Shown here: piece by piece, positions 8,583 to 17,451 of the stretch
Numbering within the stretch: the stretch's first letter is position 1
Layout of the letters: the number at the start of each line of letters is the position of its first letter
Assembly (NCBI GenBank): GCA_024213275.1
Contig: JANAVG010000008.1
Span: 99,392-163,391, forward strand
Reading direction: 5' to 3'
Source: Rossellomorea sp. BNER
GTDB lineage: Bacteria > Bacillota > Bacilli > Bacillales > Bacillaceae_B
DNA length: 64,000 nt
Notes under the pieces: generated by a model
The model's database searches: none
The model's input: only the letters and a program-made list of their open reading frames with translations
What the model was told of the DNA's origin: nothing
Made by a program: the position numbers and the translations under genes

Positions 8583-9042
8583 TGGTCATTCTCCTTTTTA
8601 GTTGATATGAATAGTTTGGCAGTCCTTCCAGACATTATTCATTTCAATTATCTTACTACTTGTGGAACACCAAAACCTGATGCAATGCCATTGCCAAAAG
8701 CTGCATGATGGGCCATCTTTATACCATGTATTCCCCTGATTATCGAGTACAGATATTAGGTCATAATAATTCTTTTATTTGTATTGAGAAAGTTCGCTCT
8801 AAAACACCAAATGAATTGTAGTAATCATGTTTATCTTTCTCAACAAATAAAGGATGAAAAGCCTATGCCATTTAACAGATTTAATTCTATAGTCTTTTTA
8901 GTAAATCCAGAGAAAAATAAGTTCTCAGCCCTTTATCCTATCTCTCAATATAAGTGTTCTAATTTATATTTTTATACCGATATAAATAAGGAAGAGTTGC
9001 TCTGTTAAACTTTTCGAAAATATTTTATAAAGGAGAGAGAGA
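8583..9042. other. Intergenic region without a supported gene
   Basis: About 460 bases. A minus-strand 22-codon reading frame near 8650-8720 ends in a Gly-rich stretch (AFGNGIASGFGVPQ), and a plus-strand TTG-initiated frame covers 8784-9008; neither has a credible ribosome site. The stretch just before the lipase gene carries that gene's AAAGGAGAGAG ribosome site. Nothing else is recognised. Confidence 0.5.
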
Positions 9043-10524
9043 ATGAGAAAGGTATGGTGGATGGTTATGGTTGCGTTATTAGTTATTCCTTATCAGGCTC
9101 AAGCGGGTTCATTTGGAAAGGATGATCCTTCAGGGAATCCTGGGGAGTGGTACTTAGGAGATGTTCCTACAACGGTTGCCGATGAGAAGTATCCAATCCT
9201 TTTTGTTCACGGATTAAACAGCTCATCTGCAACATGGTGGAATGAAAACGACATGTACAATACTGCATTCACAAATGGCTATAAAACAGCTTTTATTGAT
9301 CTCTATCCAACAAAGAATATGTGGGATAACGGCGAGCTGTTAGCACAGAAAATTAACGATATCTATCATCACTTTGGCGAAAAAGTGGTTGTGGTGGCTC
9401 ATAGTAAAGGTGGAATTGATACTCAATCAGCCCTAGTACACTATGGAGCCTATCCTTATGTCGAAAACCTCATCACCTTGTCGAGTCCACATTACGGATC
9501 ACAATTAGCAGACTTAGCTTATAGCAGCTGGGCAGGATGGCTTGCCGATATATTAGGATCGAAAAATGATGCAACATATTCGTTACAAACCGGTTACATG
9601 AATTATTTTCGAGAATTGACAGACGACCATACGAATGTTCGGAAAAACGATATCTACACATTGGGAGGCACAAGCTGGGGGAGTTTTGGAAGCTCCCTAT
9701 ATTGGGGAGGTCTTTACTTACGCCAGTTCGGTTCAAATGATGGAGCTGTAACCGTCCAAAACTCGAGATTACCATATGCGCAGGAAATAAGCGTAGGAAA
9801 CTGGAATCATTATGCGATTAAGGAAGGAAACAAGACCTTTCGATTGTTTGCTCCCTATTTAACTGAGAGTGGACAAATTCAGAAAGAGATGATCTCAAAT
9901 CAGTATGAGCAAGAACCACATGCAGCCTCAAGCTTCATAAGAGGGGGGGAATTTAAGGGAATACAGTCAGAGAGTTTTTATGTAGAGGAAGGTGTCACGG
10001 AAATCCAAATGGATTGGATGAGTGATCAGCTTCTTGATTCAATAGTTCTTGTAGGCCCATCAAATAAACATCATCAGTTTAAGCGAACTCATGGACAATC
10101 AGAATTTTTCCCTGGTTCTGAACAACATACATTAAGTGTAAAAGATCCCGCACCAGGAAAATGGACGATTATTTCATCTAACTCGTCGGAAAATCATTAC
10201 TTAGTAAATGTCTCTTTTGAAAGTCCTCTTAATGAACAAGTTAAGCTGGGATTATCTAGTAAAAAGGATGCCGTAGAAGTCAAAAAAACTGGTACACAAA
10301 TAAAGGATTTTAAAACTACCACGATGATTCATTATTACAAAAATGGAAGAGCAAAAGAGAAAAAGATAAAAGTTTCTCATAAAGGTAAACTCAAACTACC
10401 TCAATTAGGTGAAGGAATTTATAATATTACGACGGATATTAAGGGGGAGACAAATAAAGGAAATCGTTTTGAAAGGACCATTGTAGAAAGTATTTACGTA
10501 GATGGGAAAGGGAATGCATATTAA
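9043..10524 (+). CDS. Secreted alpha/beta-hydrolase lipase
   Basis: A 493-residue exported hydrolase. A signal peptide of about 21 residues ends at AQA. The oxyanion region FVHGLNSSS (about 54-62) and the nucleophile motif AHSKGG with Ser121 (A-x-S-x-G, as in many Bacillus lipases) identify the fold. The likely acid is the Asp in SNDGAVT and the likely His is in NWNHYAIKEG. After about residue 285 a second domain rich in beta-type sequence follows, perhaps for substrate or wall binding. It is monocistronic with a strong terminator at 10571-10608. Substrate (triglyceride, ester or phospholipid) is not defined by sequence. Confidence 0.88.
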   Translation: MRKVWWMVMVALLVIPYQAQAGSFGKDDPSGNPGEWYLGDVPTTVADEKYPILFVHGLNSSSATWWNENDMYNTAFTNGYKTAFIDLYPTKNMWDNGELLAQKINDIYHHFGEKVVVVAHSKGGIDTQSALVHYGAYPYVENLITLSSPHYGSQLADLAYSSWAGWLADILGSKNDATYSLQTGYMNYFRELTDDHTNVRKNDIYTLGGTSWGSFGSSLYWGGLYLRQFGSNDGAVTVQNSRLPYAQEISVGNWNHYAIKEGNKTFRLFAPYLTESGQIQKEMISNQYEQEPHAASSFIRGGEFKGIQSESFYVEEGVTEIQMDWMSDQLLDSIVLVGPSNKHHQFKRTHGQSEFFPGSEQHTLSVKDPAPGKWTIISSNSSENHYLVNVSFESPLNEQVKLGLSSKKDAVEVKKTGTQIKDFKTTTMIHYYKNGRAKEKKIKVSHKGKLKLPQLGEGIYNITTDIKGETNKGNRFERTIVESIYVDGKGNAY

Positions 10525-10570
10525 TAAATAGGATTGGCTTATTCCCGAGGAGCTAGGCGCTGGACATAAG

Positions 10571-10608
10571 AAAAAGGGAGTCACTGGATAATGGACTCCC
10601 TTTTTTTC
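10571..10608 (+). terminator. Strong terminator after the lipase gene
   Basis: AAAGGGAGTC at 10573-10582 pairs with GGACTCCCTTT at 10593-10603, followed by a T run. Inverted pieces of the family B repeat edge lie on both sides, so the hairpin is bracketed by repeat ends. Confidence 0.85.
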
Positions 10609-10860
10609 TTATTGTCCAGCTCCGGCGCCTAGGCCTTCGAGACATAAGCCAAGTCACCTAGAAAGGGAAAAGGCACCCTTTCTAGGTGACTCGTCTTATG
10701 CTTGTCAGGCCTGTTCGAGGCGCCTCCGCTTTTCTTATTGTCCAGCTCCGGCGCCTGGGCCTTCGAGACATAAGGCAAGTCACCTGGAAAGGGAAAAGGC
10801 ACCCTTTCTAAGTGACTCGTCTTATGCTTGTCAGGCCTGTTCGAGGCGCCTCCGCTTTTC
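10609..10860 (-). repeat. Family B repeat, two tandem copies (126 bp each)
   Basis: Copies at about 10609-10734 and 10735-10860. Each has an outer imperfect palindrome (GGCGCCTAGGCCTTCGAG facing CTGTTCGAGGCGCC) and a central stem. In the first copy GTCACCTAGAAAGGG (10653-10667) pairs over 15 bp with 10676-10690; in the second the left arm reads CACCTGGAAAGGG and the pairing has mismatches. The right edge provides the stop codon of the thioredoxin-like gene on the minus strand. Confidence 0.9.
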
Positions 10861-11178
10861 TTATTGGTTGCTTTCCAAAAACTCGGTTACTTGTTCCGGC
10901 GTTTTGGCATTTGCACTATGTAGATGTGCCACTTTTTCTCCATCCTTAAAGATGAGTAGACTAGGAATTCCCATGACTTCATATGTTTCAGCGATTTCAG
11001 GGAATTCGTCACGATTTAATTCATACCATTTATATTGATTGAATTGGTCCATGATATCATTGATAAACATATCCATTCTTCTGCAGTCTGGGCACCAGTC
11101 TGCGAAGAATTTAACAATAACAGGGCTGGACCCGGCAATCAATTCTTCGAAAGCTTCTTGGTTTTGTATAGATTGCAT
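10861..11178 (-). CDS. Thioredoxin-like protein (CPDC)
   Basis: A 105-residue cytoplasmic thioredoxin fold with the redox motif WCPDC (Cys29, Cys32) instead of the usual WCGPC, and the cis-proline region GIPSLLIF. Length is standard for single-domain thioredoxins. The variant motif suggests a dedicated thiol-disulfide role instead of general thioredoxin. Its TAA stop at 10861-10863 lies in the edge of a family B repeat, which probably forms its mRNA 3' end. It is monocistronic, with the germinant receptor operon upstream on the same strand. Confidence 0.9.
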   Translation of the reverse strand: MQSIQNQEAFEELIAGSSPVIVKFFADWCPDCRRMDMFINDIMDQFNQYKWYELNRDEFPEIAETYEVMGIPSLLIFKDGEKVAHLHSANAKTPEQVTEFLESNQ

Positions 11179-11295
11179 TTTGTTCTACCTCCCGTTACTT
11201 TCATTATAAAGGAAAGCAAATATTTTGTGAAAATAAAACGATTAATCTTCGCAGATATTATGATAAGAATGTTATTTACATAAGATTAAGTCTAT

Positions 11296-12384
11296 CTACT
11301 CTACTGTGCCTGATTCGACAATCTGCACTTCTGCATGAACTTTAATATCTGCTTCTGGATATTGTGCATACCACTTTTTAAAGTCAAATCCTCGTACTCC
11401 GTGTTTTTGACGTTGCCCAATTCCAATGGGATCTATCTTTTTTTCTTGAAACATCTTGATCATTTCGTTACATTTTTTTTCTATATCTACCTCCATTTTC
11501 TTTTGAGCTTCATCTACTTTCTGTGGAGTAAGCTTTTCACCGGTATACTCACGAATAATCCCTTTTACATTAATGTTAATGTCTACTTTTGCTGGGAAGT
11601 CGTAACTTATCACCTCAATGTCGTGTTTAGATCTAAGACTAGTAATAGAGACTTCTATATCGTCTTCTGACTGCTTTTCATTTTTTAATCTGACTATATG
11701 ACTACCTTCACTGTACTTATCGACAAGCAGTTTAAAGAAAAACATCTGTTCATCCGGTATTTCTGCCACCACTCTTTCTTCATTAAATAAAGCAATTCCA
11801 GCAATTTCTACATTTTCATCATCTATTTGACGTATCATTGGCAGGAAGGAAGTTTGTCCTTGTTGAAAATGGGCAAATAGGAACATATGAAGGTTTGTTT
11901 CAGGAACATCACGAAATTTAATATTATGATTTAGTAAATTTGAAATAAAAATAGCATTACCACGACGTCCATATTGACCATTTAATAACTCCTTTGCGTT
12001 GCCTTTGACTATGGTTAGATATACTCTGGACCCAATACTTGCATCCCTTTGTAGAGCATCTGCTATATCAATAACGCCTCTTTGGGCAAACTTTTCTCCT
12101 ATTAACACGACTTCTAAACTTCCTCTCACTAATGGCTGCTGTGATCTACGTTCAAGTTTGCCAAGGACCCCTCTAGTTGAACTAGCTTTAGCAGAAAGTG
12201 TAACATTTTCAGTGGATTTATCACTCAGGTAACGAGGAAATAATGCGGTTCCTTCAATAATATCTTTATCGATGAGGTCGTATCCTTTCGCTGTTTCAAT
12301 GTTTAGGTCATCTAATATTTCCCTATGGACACACCCGTTTAATAATAGTGAAATCATCATGATCAACATTAACCTTTTTTTCAT
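11296..12384 (-). CDS. Germinant receptor subunit C (GerC/GerAC lipoprotein)
   Basis: A 362-residue lipoprotein of the Ger(x)C family. The signal peptide ends at lipobox Cys18 (LLLNGC), followed by HREILDDLN. The protein sits on the outer face of the spore inner membrane and forms part of nutrient germinant receptors. Its ATG overlaps the stop of the B subunit by four bases, so it is the last gene of the A-B-C operon. The germinant cannot be told from sequence. Confidence 0.93.
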   Translation of the reverse strand: MKKRLMLIMMISLLLNGCVHREILDDLNIETAKGYDLIDKDIIEGTALFPRYLSDKSTENVTLSAKASSTRGVLGKLERRSQQPLVRGSLEVVLIGEKFAQRGVIDIADALQRDASIGSRVYLTIVKGNAKELLNGQYGRRGNAIFISNLLNHNIKFRDVPETNLHMFLFAHFQQGQTSFLPMIRQIDDENVEIAGIALFNEERVVAEIPDEQMFFFKLLVDKYSEGSHIVRLKNEKQSEDDIEVSITSLRSKHDIEVISYDFPAKVDININVKGIIREYTGEKLTPQKVDEAQKKMEVDIEKKCNEMIKMFQEKKIDPIGIGQRQKHGVRGFDFKKWYAQYPEADIKVHAEVQIVESGTVE

Positions 12385-13469
12385 TTTCTTTTTCTCACCT
12401 TCTTCATAATAAGTAGAATAATTAGTAGAAGTGGAATATAAACAAAATTCACATAAAATCCTATTTTCCCTACAATATTATTAAAAGAGTTTATACTCTG
12501 GCGATCAAATAATAGGCTAGTGCTGATAATAACCATAATAATTAATATGATTAGAGAGTGTCGTTGTTTGATGGGTGTCATTCTTTTTATGATTCGACTT
12601 GCACACCAGATACTAATACATGCATTTGGTAAAATAATTAAACACCAGTTTGCAATCCCGATATATTCGAATCGTTCTACAAATGGCAATTCGAGAATTT
12701 TCCACATAGATAGAGTAGCCCAGACGGTTCTTTCAAGTTGTTTTTCACTAAAAAAAGCAAATGTAATGAGGGTAATAAATGTATAAAGGGTCGTTGTTGT
12801 CAATAAAGCCCAATGGGCCCATTTTTGTGACTTTTCCGCCTTCTTAACAAAAGGGTAAATGACTAGTAATGCTTCAAAACCAATATAAGTTAACGACATA
12901 TCTCGGGTTGCCAGAAGTATTTCCATAATACTGTGGTCAAATACAGGAAGGACATTTCGAAAATCTGCATATTTGAATGTGTAAAAATAGGTTAAAATCA
13001 AATAGCTTGGCATAATAATTCCGAAAAATGACACCCCTGTAATCGCTCGGATTCCTCCATTTACAATGTAAAAAACAAGGAGCATAAAAGCGAGGGCAAA
13101 TGCCCAGGTACTTAGTCTTGGATACATCCAAACCTGGAGAACTTCAATATATGTCCGCACTACGTTCACAACAAGAACGGTGAAATAAAGGGCGAAAAAC
13201 AAATTGATGATATTTCCGATCCACTTTCCAAAAGCAATCTGGTTAGCTGATACGATGTCTCCATCACTATTTTCTAAAACCTTATAAATGAAAAACATAA
13301 TGATATGAGTTAGACCGCCAGCAATAATGACAGCAATCCATGAATCATAACCTGCAGTCAAAGCAATTACTCGCTGAAACCCCAATATCCCTACTCCTAC
13401 TTGTATAGAAAGAATGAGAAAATAGACTAGTGTCGGGGATATTTTTCTACGATCTGGAATAGATAACAT
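12381..13469 (-). CDS. Germinant receptor subunit B (GerB/GerAB permease-like)
   Basis: A 362-residue integral membrane protein of the spore germination permease family (APC superfamily), with about ten helices. It begins MLSIPDRRKISPTLVYFLIL and shows the early ILGFQR segment. I place the start at 13469 because GGAGG lies eight bases upstream; the longer frame from a TTG at 13487 would overlap that ribosome site. The A-subunit stop is at 13488, so spacing is 18 bp, and the C-subunit gene overlaps by four bases. This subunit is the likely germinant-binding component. Confidence 0.93.
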   Translation of the reverse strand: MLSIPDRRKISPTLVYFLILSIQVGVGILGFQRVIALTAGYDSWIAVIIAGGLTHIIMFFIYKVLENSDGDIVSANQIAFGKWIGNIINLFFALYFTVLVVNVVRTYIEVLQVWMYPRLSTWAFALAFMLLVFYIVNGGIRAITGVSFFGIIMPSYLILTYFYTFKYADFRNVLPVFDHSIMEILLATRDMSLTYIGFEALLVIYPFVKKAEKSQKWAHWALLTTTTLYTFITLITFAFFSEKQLERTVWATLSMWKILELPFVERFEYIGIANWCLIILPNACISIWCASRIIKRMTPIKQRHSLIILIIMVIISTSLLFDRQSINSFNNIVGKIGFYVNFVYIPLLLIILLIMKKVRKRK

Positions 13470-13487
13470 ACATATGACCTCCGTCAA

Positions 13488-14990
13488 CTACTCATCAATA
13501 TCAAGCTTTTCCTTGCCTTCTTTCTTTTGAAAACGAATCGGTTGTTGTGTACGTAAAAATAGGGGGCGTTTATTTTGTCTACTAAATGGAAAACGGATAA
13601 GTGCATCCTTTAAATCCCTTAAACGAGGTGGGAATATTGGCTGTAAAAAAGGACGTCCTAGAGATGTCAATTGCAATAGGTGTGACATTAATAAACAAAA
13701 GCAGAAAACAATTCCTACTAGCCCCCAAAATTGTGCAAATAATAAAAATGGGAAACGAAGAAGGCGGATGGTATTACCCATTTTATAAACAGGTGTCGTA
13801 AAGGAGGCAAGGGCAGCTAGAGCCACGATTATTAGAAGAACATTACTTGTTAATCCTGCTTCTACTGAAGCAGTTCCGATTACGATCCCGCCTACGATAC
13901 CAATCGTCTGACCGACCTTTGTTGGGAGTCTAGCTCCCGCCTCACGTAATAACTCAATGGTTAATTCTAGAACCAAGGCTTCTAGTATAGGCGGGAGAGG
14001 GATTTCTTGTCTGGATGTCACTAATGTCGCCATTAAGTCTTTTGGAATTAATTCATAATGATACGTTAGTGTTGCGACATAGACAGGTGTAATTAAGATT
14101 GAAAAGGCAACAGCAAATACCCGGACAAGTCGAAAGAAGGAAGCTATCCCATAATTAAGAAAATAATCTTCATAGGCATTAAAGAATTCAACTAAAGTCG
14201 TGGGTCCTATAAGGGCATGTGGCGAACCCTCAGATAAAATGACTACTTTTCCCTCTACTAATACTGAAGCGACTCGATCAGGTCTTTCTGTATCAAGTAA
14301 TTGGGGAAATGGTGAATTATTGTTATCAGCAATTAATTGTTCAATAAATGAAGTATCATTGATTTGATCAAAGTCAATTTCTTGAATTCTCTGTCTCACT
14401 GTATTGACATTTGCTACATCCACTAAATTATCGATATATAAAAGAGCAACGTTCGTATGTGTATACTTTCCAACTTTAAATTCCTCAATGATTAATTCCT
14501 TTATAGGAATTCTTTTTCTTACCAGGTTTAAATTCTGATCAAGTGATTCTACAAATGCTTCTTTGGGACCGACAACACTAAACTCAACTTCAGGTGGAGC
14601 AATATTACGTCCAACATCTTTTTGGGCTGCAATAAACGCAAATTGTTTCGTTTCAGATTCTACCCTTAATAGTGCATACCCATTAAACACTTTTTGTTCT
14701 ATTACCGTTTCATCATCGGAGATTTGAACATCCATAAGTGGTACAAGCCTCTTTAAATCTTCAAGGGAGTGAAAGTTTTTGCTCAATAGAGATGGAAGAA
14801 CATTTTTTTGCAGAATGGATTCGTCAATGATTGTAGAAACAAATTGAAAATGAAAACGAATTCCAGTTTCAGCATTGACGTAGGAAGTCATCTTAAAGTC
14901 AGAAGATTTTTTAGCTTCTGTTTCAACACTCTTTAATGTTTTCTTTTCTTTTTCAGCTTGTGGTTTATTCTTTTTAAAGAACGAAAACAT
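13488..14990 (-). CDS. Germinant receptor subunit A (GerA family)
   Basis: A 500-residue GerA-family protein. The N-terminal half is soluble (about 1-270), with KVGKYTHTNVALLYI and the VASVLVEGKVVIL motif. The C-terminal half holds several membrane helices around the conserved PLPPILEALVLELTIELLREAGARLP block, then a short Lys/Arg-rich tail. The start at 14990 has GGAGG eight bases upstream; a TTG five codons earlier would overlap it. It heads the operon A-B-C, the order of B. subtilis gerA-type loci. Such operons are made in the forespore; no clear sigma-G promoter could be read with confidence in the upstream region. Confidence 0.94.
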   Translation of the reverse strand: MFSFFKKNKPQAEKEKKTLKSVETEAKKSSDFKMTSYVNAETGIRFHFQFVSTIIDESILQKNVLPSLLSKNFHSLEDLKRLVPLMDVQISDDETVIEQKVFNGYALLRVESETKQFAFIAAQKDVGRNIAPPEVEFSVVGPKEAFVESLDQNLNLVRKRIPIKELIIEEFKVGKYTHTNVALLYIDNLVDVANVNTVRQRIQEIDFDQINDTSFIEQLIADNNNSPFPQLLDTERPDRVASVLVEGKVVILSEGSPHALIGPTTLVEFFNAYEDYFLNYGIASFFRLVRVFAVAFSILITPVYVATLTYHYELIPKDLMATLVTSRQEIPLPPILEALVLELTIELLREAGARLPTKVGQTIGIVGGIVIGTASVEAGLTSNVLLIIVALAALASFTTPVYKMGNTIRLLRFPFLLFAQFWGLVGIVFCFCLLMSHLLQLTSLGRPFLQPIFPPRLRDLKDALIRFPFSRQNKRPLFLRTQQPIRFQKKEGKEKLDIDE

Positions 14991-15156
14991 GGATCCTTCC
15001 TCCAAATCCCTAAATTAGATTCTTAAAGTAGTGTTACCGGAAACGAGAAATTTATGAAATAAATGGGGGAGAGGAAATCAAAAATAGATGCCTTCCAAAC
15101 AATAGGATGTGGGGAGAAAAAACAGGAATACTGACTAAAATGATGATATTGAAAGG

Positions 15157-15262
15157 AGCTGTCCAAAACCAAGGTGTCAGGAACAACAACTTTAATATAG
15201 AAAAAAATCTCAAAATATCTTCTGGATAAGGTCAATCATAGTGGCTTCGGACCCTTTTAGTG
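15157..15262. repeat. Family A dispersed hairpin repeat, copy 2 (decayed)
   Basis: Shares with the copy at 2548-2668 the order AGCTGTCCAAAACC, AAGGTGTCAGGAAC, then ATCATAGTGGCTTCGGACCC. Pairing of the two ends is weaker here. It lies in the 319-bp stretch between the germinant receptor and siderophore loci, which otherwise holds the A-subunit ribosome site and the terminator at 15268. Confidence 0.65.
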
Positions 15263-15267
15263 GAATG

Positions 15268-15300
15268 AAAAAAGACTGACCCGATTGGATCAGTCTTTTT
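15268..15300 (-). terminator. Terminator of the siderophore-binding protein gene
   Basis: GACTGA (15274-15279) pairs with TCAGTC (15290-15295), with A6 on one side and T5 on the other, so it reads as an intrinsic terminator on either strand. It lies just past the stop of the minus-strand binding protein gene. Confidence 0.75.
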
Positions 15301-15309
15301 CATTGGCTT

Positions 15310-16278
15310 TTACTCTTTTTCAAGAAAATGTTTTTCAATATCATCTAACATTTCATTTGCTGCAATGACTCCACCAGCAGTATTCCAAATCGTGTCGCTT
15401 ACTTCGTATACTTTCCCGTTTTTAGAAGCCTCTAACTTTTTGAATAGTGGATGATTAAGGTATTTTTCTGCCATCGCATTACCTTCACCATCGCCTGTTT
15501 CATAAGTAAAGTAGAATAGTACATCGCCATCCATTTCAGGAATTCTTTCTTCCGTAACACCTTTTTCAGCAAAGTCATCTACATCCTGACCTTCAGGACG
15601 AGCAAATCCTAGTTGTTCAAGGATCACACCTGAGAATGAATCTTTATGGTAGATACGAGCTTCTCCCGCCATAAAACGAACCATGGATATTTTTTGATTA
15701 AGTTTGTCACCTAGTTTTGATTTTAAATCTTCAATTCTTTGCGTGTACTCTGCAATGACTTCTTTTCCTTTTTCTTCTTTATTAAGTGCTTTTGCATAGA
15801 GTTCAAAGTTTTCTTGCCAATCTCCACGTAATGTTTCAGCAAAAACGGTTGGGGCAATTGCTTTTAGTTTTTCGTATTGTTCTTCTTGACGCATTTTGTT
15901 TCCAATAATAAGGTCTGGCTTAAGCTTTGCAATCGCTTCGATGTTTAATTCACTTTCTGTACCGACTACTTCAACGCCATCCATTTTCTCAGCGATATGA
16001 TCATACCAAGGATCACCAGTCCAAGATTGTACGGCTCCCACAGGTGTAACTCCCATTGAAAGCAAAGCTTCTGTTCCTTCATTTGTTAAAATAACCACAC
16101 GCTCTGGAGTCCCTTTAATTTCCGTTTCGCCCATAGCATGTTTAATAGTATAAGATTCTTTTTCTTTCTTATCACCGTTATCATTGCTTTCCTCTTTTGT
16201 GTCATTGTTGCCGCATGCAGCAAGTAGAAAAAGAGAGGAAATGATAACTAAAGAGAAGATAAATTTAAGATTACGCAT
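15310..16278 (-). CDS. Iron-siderophore ABC transporter binding lipoprotein
   Basis: A 322-residue lipoprotein of the cluster 8 (FecB/FepB-like) binding proteins. The signal ends at lipobox Cys22 (LLAACGNN). After a charged linker the domain starts with the family-typical TEIKGTPERVVILTNEGTE block and continues with PDLIIGNK. It captures a ferric siderophore outside the membrane for the permease genes transcribed in the opposite direction. A Fur box lies just upstream of its start. Layout and length resemble B. subtilis YfiY, which serves hydroxamate/citrate-type siderophores; the ligand here is inferred. Confidence 0.93.
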   Translation of the reverse strand: MRNLKFIFSLVIISSLFLLAACGNNDTKEESNDNGDKKEKESYTIKHAMGETEIKGTPERVVILTNEGTEALLSMGVTPVGAVQSWTGDPWYDHIAEKMDGVEVVGTESELNIEAIAKLKPDLIIGNKMRQEEQYEKLKAIAPTVFAETLRGDWQENFELYAKALNKEEKGKEVIAEYTQRIEDLKSKLGDKLNQKISMVRFMAGEARIYHKDSFSGVILEQLGFARPEGQDVDDFAEKGVTEERIPEMDGDVLFYFTYETGDGEGNAMAEKYLNHPLFKKLEASKNGKVYEVSDTIWNTAGGVIAANEMLDDIEKHFLEKE

Positions 16279-16300
16279 ATGTAGTACCCCCTATTTTTAT

Positions 16301-16318
16301 TGATAATGATTTTCATTT
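16301..16318. promoter_or_regulatory. Fur box for the binding-protein gene
   Basis: TGATAATGATTTTCATTT is close to the Fur consensus of GATAATGATTATCATTATC type. It lies 23 bp upstream of the minus-strand start, so iron-bound Fur would block that promoter. Confidence 0.85.
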
Positions 16319-16371
16319 GTGCTTTACAAAATTTATATTAGAAGAATTGTGAACGTTTGTCAATAAATAAT

Positions 16372-16388
16372 TGATAATGATTTTCAAA
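16372..16388. promoter_or_regulatory. Second Fur box, for the permease operon
   Basis: TGATAATGATTTTCAAA repeats the core of the first box 71 bp away and lies 70 bp before the plus-strand permease start. The two boxes give each divergent promoter its own site. Confidence 0.82.
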
Positions 16389-16458
16389 GTCATTGACTCA
16401 TACCATAAAATTCACTAAAATTGAATAGTGAGAAGAACTAGAAAGGTAAATTAGTGTA

Positions 16459-17448
16459 ATGAGAAAAGTCAGCTATCAAGCAGGAATATTTATAGGAACG
16501 ATTCTCATTTTAGGATTATTACTTGGAATGAGCATTGTGTATGGTTATACAGATACATCTTGGGGGCTTGCCTATGAAGCATTTATATCCTCCAATAATA
16601 CTAAAGAACATATTGTCATTGAATCTATTAGACTACCAAGGGCTCTTATTGCTGCTGTTGTAGGTTCATCGTTAGCCATTGCAGGACTGTTAATGCAAAC
16701 TTTAACGAAAAATCCGTTGGCATCTCCAGGTATTTTTGGAATCAATGCCGGTGCAGGGTTCATGGTAGTGGCAGCTGTTACACTATTCGGTGTTACAGAC
16801 TTACAAGCATTTTCCTGGATTTCTTTTTTAGGCGCGGGGATTGCAGCAGTCGGTGTGTATGCGATAGGATCGGCTGGACGTGAAGGTCTAACGCCGATGA
16901 AATTAACATTAGCCGGAGCTGCCATCACGGCTTTGTTTGCCTCTTTTACTCAAGGATTACTAGTTCTTAATGAAGCTGCATTGGAACAGGTTTTATTTTG
17001 GTTAGCTGGATCAGTCCAAGGGAGAAACCTTGAAATATTGGGAAGCGTTTTTCCATATATATTATTCGGATGGATTCTTGCCCTTGTCATTGCTAATAAA
17101 ATGAACGTGATAGCAATGGGCGAAGATGTAGCTAAGGGACTAGGATTAAAAACAGGTCTGATTAAATTTCTTGCTCTTTCCATTGTCGTTCTATTAGCAG
17201 GTGGAGCAGTTGCCATTGCAGGTCCTATTGGCTTTATTGGAATAGTGATTCCGCATATAGCAAAAAAGATTATCGGCATCGACCATCGATGGTTAATTCC
17301 CTATTCAGGTCTATTAGGGGCGATTCTTTTACTAGCGGCAGATATTGGAGCAAGGTATATTATTATGCCTCAGGAAGTTCCAGTAGGAGTGATGACAGCT
17401 GCCATTGGTGCTCCGTTCTTTATTTACATCGCAAGAAGGGGGTTTTAA
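16459..17448 (+). CDS. Iron-siderophore ABC permease (FecCD family), subunit 1
   Basis: A 329-residue FecCD-type permease with about nine to ten membrane helices. It has the PRALIAAVVGSSLAIAGLLMQTLTKNPLASPGIFGIN block and the cytoplasmic coupling region GPIGFIGIVIPHIAK that contacts the ATPase. It pairs with the second permease, whose gene starts four bases after its stop. Transcription is away from the binding protein gene under the second Fur box. Its role is to pass ferric siderophore across the membrane. It resembles B. subtilis YfiZ in order and length. Confidence 0.94.
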   Translation: MRKVSYQAGIFIGTILILGLLLGMSIVYGYTDTSWGLAYEAFISSNNTKEHIVIESIRLPRALIAAVVGSSLAIAGLLMQTLTKNPLASPGIFGINAGAGFMVVAAVTLFGVTDLQAFSWISFLGAGIAAVGVYAIGSAGREGLTPMKLTLAGAAITALFASFTQGLLVLNEAALEQVLFWLAGSVQGRNLEILGSVFPYILFGWILALVIANKMNVIAMGEDVAKGLGLKTGLIKFLALSIVVLLAGGAVAIAGPIGFIGIVIPHIAKKIIGIDHRWLIPYSGLLGAILLLAADIGARYIIMPQEVPVGVMTAAIGAPFFIYIARRGF

Positions 17449-17451
17449 CCA

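Noticed and set aside
8650-8722. Minus-strand 22-codon frame ending in a Gly-rich peptide (AFGNGIASGFGVPQ)
   Set aside because: No credible ribosome site and no precursor-peptide neighbours; too short to support.
8784-9008. 74-codon frame on the plus strand upstream of the lipase gene
   Set aside because: It begins with TTG without a ribosome site, and the product shows no family pattern or coding-like composition.
10609-10860. CRISPR-like or coding interpretation of the family B tandem copies
   Set aside because: The variable part is a self-complementary stem, not a spacer, and reading frames through it are short and alternate in both strands.
15000-15110. Sigma-G promoter for the germinant receptor operon
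   Set aside because: Only a loose match (TGATTT, then CATAAAT) could be found; not strong enough to report as a feature.
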